In this document: piece by piece, positions 35,125-46,735 of the stretch
How positions within the stretch are numbered: the stretch's first letter is position 1
Layout: every line of letters begins with the position of its first letter
Assembly: GCA_029582155.1 (NCBI GenBank)
Contig: CM055901.1
Span: forward strand, 38,368,616 to 38,432,615
Origin: Panopea generosa
Taxonomy: Eukaryota; Mollusca; Bivalvia; Adapedonta; Hiatellidae
Reading direction: 5' to 3'
DNA length: 64,000 bases
The notes under the pieces: generated by a model
The model's database searches: none
Told to the model about the DNA's origin: nothing
What the model saw: the letters and a program-made list of their open reading frames with translations, nothing else
Position numbers and translations under genes: made by a program

Positions 35125-35192
35125 GTTTGGGAGGATTGAACATTGGTCCTTTTGTTTTGAAATCCAAGCTAGTTACCACTACGCTAATTCGA
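35125..35192 (-). mobile_element. tRNA-like SINE fragment
   Basis: The minus strand reads attagcgtagtggtaactagc (A-box-like) and, about 40 bp on, atgttcaatcctccc (B-box-like). No intact cloverleaf. Confidence 0.5.
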
Positions 35193-35236
35193 CGTACGTC
35201 ATCAAAATGTTATAAATAATCTATAACCCACTTTTT

Positions 35237-35312
35237 TACGCGCCCTTGAGTCGAACAGTGTTCGTCTTATGGGCAATTTCATGTTCGTTTTAAGGGCATT
35301 CGTACCTCACCA
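35237..35312. repeat. Possible inverted partner of the phrases at 32.3 kb
   Basis: gcccttgagtcgaacagtg and, reversed, gaatgcccttaaaacgaaca are versions of the phrase at 32284-32540. The outermost copy is inverted relative to the one at 32290, so the two could be ends of one 3-kb element. Confidence 0.4.
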
Positions 35313-35870
35313 CATATTTGACATTTAATTTGGTTTTTTTTTGTAAATACCATTTTGTTATTGTTATAGAAACTGCATTAAACTATTTCTTGTAGCCATA
35401 AACATTTGCAGAAACAACTACTGGTACCCTGCAAAGCTTACTTTCGCAATATGAGTTTTTTTTTTTTTTCCTTTTTCTTTTTTAACCACCATTTGACGGT
35501 CCGTTTATTCTCCCCGTCATAGGTATGAGGAGGTCGGGGAGGACCACTCTCCTTCACACCGTATACAAAGCAAGCAATTATGAAATAATATATAATTATT
35601 ATTTTAGTTGCTCTCTCATTCAAACATTCATTCTTAGTATGTATATAGTATTTCTTCTATAATGTGACATTATTGAAAACAACATCAAAATATTTTTTTC
35701 TGTCTATTTTAGGCAATATATCAATATTTTAAATGACGGGGTGTAGAAAAAAATGTAGAGGGGGGCGGTGATTTTGCCATGTGACGTTACACATTTGTTT
35801 GATTTTGCCATGTGAGGTTACACATTTGTTTTAACATAGATTATGTACATTTCAAACTATTTGTGTGGAT
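35313..35870. other. No gene seen
   Basis: AT-rich, with T runs at about 35457-35480 and a short direct repeat (gattttgccatgtga at about 35770 and 35801). No coding or RNA feature recognised. Confidence 0.5.
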
Positions 35871-37290
35871 GCATTTGTACACAATTTAAATTATGATGAA
35901 ATCAGTGTTTGTATAATACCCCAATCTTCACTTAATTTATCAAACCTACCATTCTTAATGCTGATCCACTTGTTTACCTCATACAATGCTCTCATATTTT
36001 CTATTAGCCCATGGAATGAAATTTTGTTATTCAGACATCTGCTTGAGTAAACATATCTCTTAATGGCAAGAAGTAGGATATCTTCTGCTTATGCATTTTG
36101 GCTTTTTGATTTATTTCCAAAAATTAATTGGATTTCATTAAAGTAAAATTGTACATGTCTTTGCTCGAGATATTTACTTATATTTGAAAACAATGCTCTC
36201 ATATGATGACATTGCCAAAACAAATGTTGTTTCTGTGTGTATATGACAGAAAGTACATTTTTCATCAGATTTGATATTGATTAAAGTTAAGTATCTATTT
36301 GTTGGGAGGATCCTGTGTAGAAGTCTATATTGCAACCAATGAATCTGAGTATCTTTAGTTATTAGGAAAGGAAAATTGTAGTATATTTTCCAGTCATTGT
36401 CGTTTATATTATATATTTCCTTTCATCGACTTTGACCAGCTGGTTTGTCATTGTTTTTATTCAGAATGTCGTAAATTGGTTTAGTTCCCGACGTGTTCTG
36501 TAACACTGGGTAGATATGAGATGGGATAAAAGGAGCTGGTTCTTTTGTATTATCATGTTCAAATCCATTTAAATTTTTAAATGTTTTTATTGATTGCAAT
36601 ATGCCATGAAAAAAAACTTTACTTTCCAATTGATAGATTCTGATTGTAAAAAAATGTCATCTTGAGAAATTTTTCATATGTATCAACTTTGTTAGAATCT
36701 AATAAATTCATATATGCCTGCATGACATTTTTCCAGAATTCATTTTTAATGGAATTAAATAGCTTTTCAGGGTAATGTTTACCACAAGATAATATTTTAT
36801 CTATATCAAGAAAAGAATTTGTTAAATATTGTCACATTCCATCTGAATTTTAAAAGTCGCCTTATCCAAGTATTTTTTAGGCTTGCTATGAAAGCTTTTA
36901 AATAAATAATTTTTAACCCTCATTCTGAATAATATTTTGTGACAACTACATTTTTTATCCATGCGGATCCTTTCCATATGAAGGTATAAAACATGTCATA
37001 TAGGTGTCTGGCAGGTTTGGGAGAGAAATAAAAATATTGTTTAATGATTGTAATAGTAAGCTTTTAATGACTGTGGTTTTCCCAATGGGTGTAAGAAACC
37101 TTCTGTTCCTATATTGCAATGATTTTTTCAGTTTTTCAGTTTTTTCCTTAAAATTTAGTTTTATCATTCTATCTAAATCAGTGCTAAATGTAATGCCTAG
37201 CAATTTGAATTCATTTTTGCCCCATGATAATTTCCATTTGTTTTTATTCAATATGAGTTCTTGGTTTTGTTAATTTTTTGAATTTCCGCC
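35871..37290 (-). mobile_element. L1/Tx1-like LINE, ORF2 C-terminal half
   Basis: The minus strand gives WKLSWGKNEFKLLGITFST, NRRFLTPIGKTTVIKSLLLQ and IFISLPNLPDTY (frame 36955-37251), then EPAPFIPSHIYP (36423-36629), HWLQYRLLHRILPTNRYL, CTFCHIHTET, LFWQCHHMRALFS and AIKRYVYSSRCLNNKISF (about 35960-36350). The TPIGR-type and CxFC...FWxC phrases are those of Tx1-like L1 ORF2 proteins downstream of the RT core. Several frame breaks. 5'-truncated near 37290. Confidence 0.82.
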
Positions 37291-37487
37291 GTTATTTTAT
37301 TGGTCGCCGGTAGTGTTTACTAACGTTCAAAAAAGGTCGAACCTGTATCCGGCTGTTTGTAGACGGGTTTCCATCTGTGAAAACTGATACATATCAGACA
37401 AGAAATATAACATTTATTTTTTGATGACGCGAGAATCAGACAAAACATGCTTAAGAGCGAAATCGACTCAAGGGCAGATTACCCTAT

Positions 37488-37612
37488 CTGTTGGTCACAT
37501 ATCTGGCAGCTCTCCTCTGAACCATCTCCAGCTTGTGTGTCTGGTCCTTGGTGTACGGGTTCCAGACTGTGGAACAGTACTCCAGGTTTGGTCGCGCAAG
37601 TGAATAGATCTA
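37488..37612 (-). mobile_element. Jockey/CR1-like RT fragment
   Basis: The minus strand reads SLARPNLEYCSTVWNPYTKD and QTHKLEMVQRRAARYVTNR, a well-known stretch near the end of Jockey/CR1-like RT. It stops at a TAG next to the Arg codon. The rest of the element is absent. Confidence 0.82.
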
Positions 37613-38958
37613 TGGTGCGTGATATTGTCACATGAGAATGATTGTAAAGGAAGACAACAAACAGAACTTGTATGTGGGGAGACTCGAGAATAATAAAAGT
37701 GAACCAAAACGAAACAAATATAACGCCATATGAAGAGAAGGAATCACGAAGGCTTTCCTTGTCATATTACATTTTGCACATCACGCCGTTTGAATTACAC
37801 TAACGCAATGATTTAAAAATGATTGTGTCACTTTCATCTTTCTAAATGTGTTGATTTATCCTGTTGTACCATTGTCACGGTGACCTGTCAAAATTCAGCG
37901 TCTGCCGAAATGAACACATTTTACACCGCTCGTAAAATGTACCCAAATCTTTAATTTGGTATAAATTATACTAATTATGTTTATGGTAATTTAAAACGGA
38001 AATAAAAAAAAATACTGACTACCATTGCATCCTCAACACATGATCTACTTACAACTTACAGAATCAGAATTATTTTATCGTCGCCATGTTGGTCAAAAAA
38101 GTAAATCTTCTAAATCAGATGGCGGACACTTTCCCGTTAATTCGCAAAAAGTTCCCGGCTAGAACATAAAACATAGTCCCGACCTCGGAAGAAATATAGC
38201 TGCGATCTGAGGGCGTGGCGTTCCTACTGCATATTTCGTGCAATTTACATCATTTCATGAAGTTTATATATCTTAAATTGGGCAAGACATGGATTGTTTA
38301 ATCGTTTACTCAATAGTAAGATCTTTGTTTTACCATTTTTTTCTAAGGGCTAAAATCAACCGCATATTTATAACAAAATTGAGGCAGTAGCATAGTCAAC
38401 ACCATTGAGAATTTTGTGTAAAACAAGTGTCTCTTGTTTTCTTTCATGTTTAGTAATACATATATTTTAAACATTTTCCAAAGCGTTTAATACCAATTAA
38501 CTTTAATTAAATTAGTAGTAAACAAGGGATGTTTCTATCGATTTGTACAGTATTCAGTTATTACTTTATTGACAGGGGACCATTTTTTTGCCATATTTTT
38601 AGTATTTTGTAAAAATGGAAAGAAACCATGAAAAAAATCCAACGCTTTGAAAGTCGATAAAAAAGTTTCGAGTAGCGGGAATTTTGAGTGAGTAGATAGG
38701 AGCACGGCAAACAATGTTTTTTTAAGGATTTTTTTTATTTTGCAGCAAAGATTCTGTTATAAATTTGCAAGTCATCAGCCATATTTTTTCCCCCGATCTC
38801 AATATTTCGACTTGTTCCATTTTTATATTTTAATTTTATCAACAACAAACTTTTCACTCCATGAAACTACGCATTTAGTCCGGGCAATATATAATTTGTT
38901 TCAATACATGTTATACCCAGTCAGTACAGCAATAGAAAAGATATTCGGATGATCAAAG

Positions 38959-38963
<5 letters not shown>
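37613..38963. other. No gene seen
   Basis: AT-rich single-copy-looking sequence. No domain, RNA gene or tandem repeat recognised. Confidence 0.5.

Positions 38964-39010
<47 letters not shown>
38964..39010. repeat. (TTA)n microsatellite
   Basis: About fifteen uninterrupted TTA/ATT triplets. Confidence 0.97.
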
Positions 39011-39012
<2 letters not shown>

Positions 39013-39339
39013 CATTATATCATTATTATCAACATTATATGACGTAACATGCACAGAATTAGACGATCTATACGTGCAAAATAACCTGACACAGCCCCAG
39101 TGTTAAAAATATTTTACAAACAAATATATAATTATGTGAAATATAATTATGTTAAATGACAGAAAACACAAAGCCCACAATTAGAATCCTCGTAAAATCA
39201 AATCCAGTTTTTTTGCAATAAAGGCAAAGTGGACAGCTGGAACTGGATTACACAAACATGCTGTTGTTTCGTTGATGCATCCCCTTGAAGTGCGATATTC
39301 ATACATGCATATTATAATTTACGGCACAAATAAGGAGTA

Positions 39340-42300
39340 TCTGTACGCTAGATTGATCATTGTAAGTGAGGGGGAGTATCTGTACGTTAGACTGACCATT
39401 GTGAGTGAGGGGAAGTATCTGTACGTTAAATTGATCATTGTGAGTGAGAGGGAGTATCTGTGCATTAGATTGATCATTGTGAGTCAGGGGGAGTATCAGT
39501 ACGCTTGATTGATCATTGTGAGTCAGGGGGAGTATCAGTACGCTTGATTGATCATTGTGAGTCAGGGGGAGTATCAGTACGCTTGATTGATCATTGTGAG
39601 TCAGGGGGAGTATCAGTACGCTAGATTGATCATTGTGAGTGAGTGGAAGTATCTGAACGTTAGATTGATCATTGTGAGTGAGGGGGAGTATCAGTACGCT
39701 TGATTGATCATTGTGAGTAACGGGGAGTATCTGTGCGTTAGATTGATCATTGTGAGTGAGGGGGAGTATCAGTACATTAAATTTACCATTATGAGAAACG
39801 GGGAGTATCTGTGCGTTAGACTGATCATTGTGAGTGAGGGGGAGTATCAGTACGTTAGATTCATCAATGTGAGTGAGGGGGAGTATCAGTACACTAGATT
39901 GATCATTGTGAGTGAAGGGAGGGGATGGGGGTATCTGTACGCTAGATTGACCATTGTGAGTGAGGGGAGTATCTGTGCGTTAGATTGATAATTGTGAGTG
40001 AAGGGTAGTATCAGTACGTTAGATTGATCATTGTGAGTGAGGGGAAGTATCAGTAGGTTAGATTGATCATTGTGGGTGAGGGGGGTATCTGTGCGTTAGA
40101 TTGATCATTGTGAGTGAGGGGGAGTATCTGTGCGTTAGATTGATCATTGTGAGTGAGGGGGAATATCTGTCAGTTAGATTGATCATTGTGAGAAACGGGG
40201 AGTATCTGTGCGTTAGATTGATCATTGTGAGTGAGGGGGAGTATCAGTACGTTAGATTGATCCATGTGAGTGAGGGGGAGTATCAGTAAACTGGATTGAT
40301 CATTGTGAGTGAGGAGGAGTATCTGTGCGTTAGATTGATCATTGTGAGTGAAGGGTAGTATCAGTACGTTAGATTGATCATTGTGAGTGAGAGGGGGGGG
40401 GGGGTATCTGTGCGTTAGATTGACCATTGTTAGTGAAGGGGAGTATCTGTACGTTAGATTGATCAATGTGAGTGAGGGGGAGTATAAGTACGCTAGATTG
40501 ATCATTGTGAGTGAGGGGAGGGGATGGGGGTATCTGTACGCTAGAATGACCATTGTGAGTAAAGGCGGTATCTGTACGCTAGATTGATCATTGTGAGTGA
40601 GGGGGAGTATCAGTACGTTATATTGATCATTGTGAGTGAGGGGAAGTAACAGTACGTTAGATTGATCATTGTGAGTGAGGGGGAGTATCAGTACGCTAGA
40701 TTGATCATTGTGAGAAACGGGGAGTATCTGGGAGTTAGATTGATCATTGTGAGTGAGGGGGAGTATCAGTGCGCTAGATTGATCATTGTGAGTGAGGGGG
40801 AGTATCAGTACGTTAGATTGATCATTGTGAGTCAGGGGGGCATCTATACGCTAGATTGACCATTGTGAGTGAGGGGGAGTATCAGTACGTTAGATTTATC
40901 ATTGTCAGTGAGGGAAAGTATCAGTACGCTAGATTGATCATTGTGAGTGAAGGGGTATCTGTACGCTAGATTGATCATTGTGAGTGAGGGGAGTATCTGT
41001 ACGCTATATTGATCATTGTGGGTGAGGGAGAGCATCTGTACGCTAGATTGATCATTGTGAGTGAGGGGGGGGGGTATCAGTACGCTAGATTGACCATTGT
41101 GAGTGAGGGGGGTATCTGTACGCTAGATTGATCCTTGTGAGTGAGGGGGAGTATCAGTACGCTAGATTGATCATTGTGAGTGAGGGGGAGTGTCTGTATG
41201 CTACATTGATCATTGTAAGAGAGCGGGAGTATAAGTACGCTAGATTGATCATTGTTGGTGAGGGAGAGTATCTGTACGCTAGATTGATCATTGTGAGTGA
41301 GGGGGACTATCTGTGCGTTAGACTGATCATTGTGAGTGAGGGGAGGGGGTGGGGGTATCTGTACGCTAGAATGACCATTGTGAGTGAGGGCGGTATCTGT
41401 ACGCTAGATTGATCATTGTGAGTGAAGGGGAGTATCAGTACGTTAGATTGACCATATTGAGTAACGAGGAGTATCTGTGAGTTAGATTGATCATTGTGAG
41501 TGAGGGGGAGTATCAGTACGTTAGATTGATCAATGTGAGTGAGGGGAAGAATCAGTAGGCTAGATTGATAATTGCGAGTGAGGGAGGGGTTGGGGGTATC
41601 TGTACGCTATATTGACCATTGTAAATGAGGGGTAGTATCAGTCCGTTAGATTGATCAATGTCATTGAGGGGGAGTATCAATACGCTAGATTGATAATTGT
41701 AAGTTAGGGGAGGGGGTGGGGGTATCTGTACGCTAGATTGATCATTGTGAGTAAGGGGAGTATCAGTACGTTATATTGATCATTGTCAGTGAGGGGTAGT
41801 ATCAGTACGCTAGATTGATCATTGTGAGTGAGGGGGGTATCTGTACGCTAAATTGATCATTGTGAGTGAAGGGGGAGTATCTGTACGCTAGATTGATCAT
41901 TGTGAGTGAGAGGGAGTATCAGTACGCTAGATTGATCATTGTGAGTGAGGGGGGTATATGTACGCTAGATTGATCATTGTGAGTGAGGGGGAGTATCAGT
42001 ACGCTAGATTGATCATTGGGAGTGAGGGGGAGTATCAGTACGCAAGATTGATCATTGAGAGTGAGGGAGAGTATCAGTACGTTAGATTGATCATTGTGAG
42101 TGAGGGGGAGTATCTGTACGCTACATTGATCATTGTGAGTGAGCGGGAGTATCAGGACGCTAGATTGATCATTGTGAGTGAAGGGGAGTATATGTACGCT
42201 AGATTGATCATTGTGAGTGAGGGGGAGTATCAGTACGCTAGATTGATCATTGTTAGTGAGGGGGAGTATCAGTACACTAGATTGATCATTGTTAGTGAGG

Positions 42301-45300
42301 GGTATCTGTACGCTGGATTGATCATTGTGAGTGAGGGGGAGCATCGGTACGCTAGATTGATCATTGTGAGTGAGGGGGAGTATTTGTACGCTAGATTGAT
42401 CATTGTGAGTGAGGGGATATCTGTACACTATATTGATCATTGTGAGTGCGGGGGGAGTATCTGTACGCTGGATTGATCATTGTGTGTGAGGGGGAGTATC
42501 TGTACGCTAGAATGATCATTGTTAGTGAGGGGAGTATCTGTACGCTAGATTGAAAATTGTGAGTGAGGTGGAGTATCAGTACGCTAGATTGATTGTTGTG
42601 AGTGAGGGGGAGTATCAGTACGCTTGATTGATCATTGTGAGTTAGGGGGGTATCTGTATGCTAGATTGATCCTTGTGAGTGTGGGGGAGTATCGGTACGC
42701 TAGATTGAGCATTGTGAGTGAGGGGGAGTATTTGTACGCTAGATTGATCATTGTGAGTGAGGGGATATTTGTACACTATATTGATCATTGTGAGTGAGGG
42801 GGGAGTATCTGTACGCTAGAATGATCATTGTGAGTGAGGGGAGTATCTGTACGCTAGATTGAAAATTGTGAGTGAGGGGGAGTATCTGTACGCTAGCTTG
42901 ATCATTCTGAGAGAGGGAGGTATCTCTACACTAGATTGATCATTGTGAGTGACGGGGAGTATCGGTACGCTAGAATGATCATTGTGAGTGAGGGGGGTAT
43001 CTGTATGTTAGATTGATCATTGTGAGTGACGGGAGTATCTGTACGCTAGATTGATTATTGCGAGTGAGGGGGTTATATGTATGCTAGATTGATCATTGTG
43101 AGTGAGGGGGAGTATCTGTACGCTAGCTTGATCATTCTGAGAGAGGGGGGTATCTCTACGCTAGATTAATCATTGTGAGTGACGGGAAGTATCGGTACGC
43201 TAGAATGATCATTGTGAGTGAGGGGGGTATCTGTATGTTAGATTGATCATTGTGAGTGAGGGGAGTATCTGAACGCTAGATTGATTATTGCGAGTGAGGG
43301 GGTTATATGTATGCTAGATTGATCATTGTGAGTGAGGGGGAGTATCGGTACGCTAGATTGATCAGTGTGAGTGAGGGAGAGCATCTGTACGCTAGATTGA
43401 CCATTGTGAGTGAGGGGGGTATCTGTACGCTAGATTGATCATTGTGAGTGAGGGAGAGCATCTGTACGCTAGATTGATCATTGTGAGTGAGATGGGTTTC
43501 TGTACTCTAGATTGACCATTGTGAGTGAGGGAGAGCATCTGTACGCCAGATTGATCAATGTGAGTGAGAGAGAGCATCTGTACGCTAGATTGACCATTGT
43601 GAGTGAGGGGGGGTAACTGTACGCTAGATTGATCATTGTGAGTGAGGGGGAATATCTGTACGTTATAATGACCACTGTGAGTGAGGGGGAGTATCAGTAT
43701 GCTACATTGATCATTGTGAGTGAGGGAGGGCATCTTTATTCTAGATTCACCATTGTGTGTGAGGGGGTATCTGTACGCTAGATTCATCATTGTGAGCGAG
43801 GGGGAATAACTGTACGTTATAATGACATTGTGAGTGAGGGGGAGTATCAGTACGCTAGATTGATCATTGTGAGAGAGGGGGAATATCTGTACGTTATAAT
43901 GACTATTGTGAGTGAGGGGGAGTATCAGTACGCTAGATTGATCATTGTGAGTGAGGGAGAGCATCTGTACGCTAAATTGACCATTGTGAGTGAGGGGGTA
44001 ACTGTACGCTAGATTGATCATTGTGAGTGAGGGGGAATATCTGTACGTTATAATGACCATTGTGAGTAAGGGGGAGTATCAGTATGCTACATTGATCATT
44101 GTGAGTGAGGGAGGGCATCTGTATTCTAGATTCACCATTGTGAGTGAGGGGGTATCTGTACGCTAGATTCATCATTGTGAGCGAGGGGGAATAACTGTAC
44201 GTTATAATGACATTGTGAGTTAGGGGGAGTATCAGTACGCTAGATTGATCATTGTGAGAGAGGGGGAATATCTGTACGTTATAATGACTATTGTGAGTGA
44301 GGGGGAGTATCATTACGCTAGATTGATCATTGTGAGTGAGGGAGAGCATCTGTATTCTAGATTGACCATTGTGAGTGAGGGAGAGCATCTGTACGCCAGA
44401 TTGATGAATGTGAGTGAGAGAGAGCATCTGTACGCTAGATTGACCATTGTGAGTGAGAGGGATAACTGTACGCTAGATTGATCATTGTGAGTGAGGGGGA
44501 ATATCTGTACGTTATAATGACCATTGTGAGTGAGGGTGAGTATCAGTATGCTACATTGATCATTGTGAGTGAGGGAGGGCATCTGTATTCTAGATTCACC
44601 ATTGTGAGTGAGGGGGAGTATCAGTACGCTAGATTGATCATTGTGAGAGAGGGGGAATATCTGTACGTTATAATGACATTGTGAGTGAGGGGGAGTATCA
44701 GTACGCTAGATTTATCATTGTGAGTGAGGGAGAGCATCTGTATGCTAGATTAACCATTGTGAGTGAGGGGGGGGGGGGGGGTATCTGTACGCTAGATTGA
44801 TCATTGTGAGTGAGGGGGAATATCTGTACGTTATAATGACCATTGTGAGTGAGGGGGAGTATCAGTACGCTAGATTGATCATTATGAGAGAGGGAGAGCA
44901 TCTGTAAGCTATATTAAACATTCTGAGAGAGGGGGGGGGGGGGGGTATATGTACGCTAGATTGATCATTGTAACTGAGGGGAATAATCAGTATGCTAGAT
45001 TGATCATTGTGGGTGAGGAAGAGCATTCGTACGCTAGATTGATCATTGTGAGTGAGGGGGGGGGGGGGGGGGGGGTATCTGTACGCTAGATTGATCATTG
45101 TGAGTGAGGGGGGTATCTGTACGCTAGATTGATCACTGTGAGTGAGGGGGAGTATCTGTACACTAGATTGATCATTGTGAGTGAGGGGGAGTATTTGTAC
45201 GCTAGATTGATCATTTTGACTGAGGGGGATATCTGTACGCTATATTGATCATTGTGAGTGAGGGGGGAGTATCTGTACGCTAGATTGATCATTGTGATTG

Positions 45301-46735
45301 AGGGGGAGTATCTGTACGCTAGAATGATCATTGTGAGTTATGGGAGTATCAGTAGGCTACATTGAGCATTGTCAGTGAGGGGAGTATCTGTACGCTAGAT
45401 TGATCATTGTGAATGATGGAGAGCATTTGTACGCTAGATTGAACATTGTGAATGAGGGGGAGTATCTGTACGCCAGAATGATCTTTCTTAGTGAGAGGGA
45501 GTATCATAACGATAGACTGACCATTGTGAGTTAGGAGCAGTATCAGTACGCTAGATTGATCACTGTGGGTGAGGGAGAGCATCTGTACGCTAGATTGACC
45601 ATTGTGAGTGAGGGGGGGGGGGGGGGGGGGTATCTGTACGCTAGATTGATCATTGTGAGTGAGGGGGTGTATATGTACGCTAAATTGATCATTGTAAGTG
45701 AGGGGGAGTATCAGTACGCTAGATTAATAATTGTTGGTGAGGGAGAGCATCTGTACGCTAGATTGACCATTGTGAGTGAAGGGGAGTATCTGTACGCTAG
45801 ATTGATCATGGTGAGTGAGGGGAGAATAAGTACACTAGATTGATCATTGTGAGTGAGAGAGACCATCTGTGTACTAGATTGATCATTGTGAGAGAAAGGG
45901 GAGCATCTGTACGCTAGATCGACTGTTGTGAGTGAGTGAGGGTATCTGTACGCTAGATTGATCATTATCAGTGAGGGAGAGCATCTGTAGCTAGATTGAC
46001 TATTGTGAGTGAGGGAGTACATATATTCGCTAGATTGACCATTGTGAGTGAGAAAGGTTATCTGTACGCTAGATTACCATTGTGAGTGATGGAGAGAAAC
46101 AGTACGCTAGATTTACCATTGTGATTTGGGGAGAACATCTGTATGCTATATTGATCATTGTGAGTGAGATTGAGTATCAGTACGCTAGATTAACCATTGT
46201 GAGCGAGGGAGAGTATATATACGCTATATTGAGCATTGTAAATGGGGGAGAACATTCGTACGCTAGATTAACCATTGAGAGTGAGATTATCTGTACGCTA
46301 GATTGATCATTGTAAATGAGGGGGTATCAGTACACTAGATCGTTTATGGTGAGTGAGGAAGACTATCTGTGCGCTAGATTGACCATTGTGAGGGATGGAG
46401 GAGCATCTGTACGCTAGATTGAACGTAGTGAGTGATGGAGAGAATCTGCCCGCTAGATAGATCATTGTGAGTGAGGAAGGTATCTGTACGCTAGATTGAC
46501 AATTGTAAGTGAGGGGGAGTATATGTACGCTAAATTGACTATTATGAGTGAGGGACTATCTGTACGCTAGATTGACCATTGTGAGTGGGGTAGGGAGGGG
46601 GGGGGGGGGGGGCATCTGTTCGCTAGATTGACCATTGTGAGTGGGGGAAAGTATCTGTACGCTAGATTGAGCATTGTAAGTGAGGGTGGGGGTGTATTTG
46701 TACGCTATATTGATCATTGTGAGAGAGGGAGAAAA
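39340..46735. repeat. 39-bp minisatellite array, about 190 copies
   Basis: The unit runs gagtatctgtacgctagatt then gatcattgtgagtgagggg; lengths vary from 37 to over 50 bp, mostly because the G run at the unit end changes length. When length is 39 the frame is kept, giving a 13-residue period on the plus strand (ARLIIVSEGEYQY) and another on the minus strand (LILPLTHNDQSSV). Open frames therefore reach 172 residues (41958-42476, plus) and 222 residues (43392-44060, minus). No start context, no domain, and indels break every frame, so I do not call genes. Longer patterns of about 230 bp (42890s/43120s) and 385 bp (43791/44176) recur. Confidence 0.96.
44767..45630. repeat. Cluster of long G runs in the 39-bp array
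   Basis: Runs of 15 (44767-44781), 15 (44931-44945), 20 (45056-45075) and 19 G (45612-45630) all fall at the same point of the unit; further ones are at about 40393 (12) and 46597 (16). Elsewhere the same site has only 4-6 G. Confidence 0.92.

Noticed and set aside
41958..44427. Open frames of 151-222 residues in the 39-bp array as genes
   Set aside because: They are the translation of a unit whose length is a multiple of three; variable G runs break the frame repeatedly.
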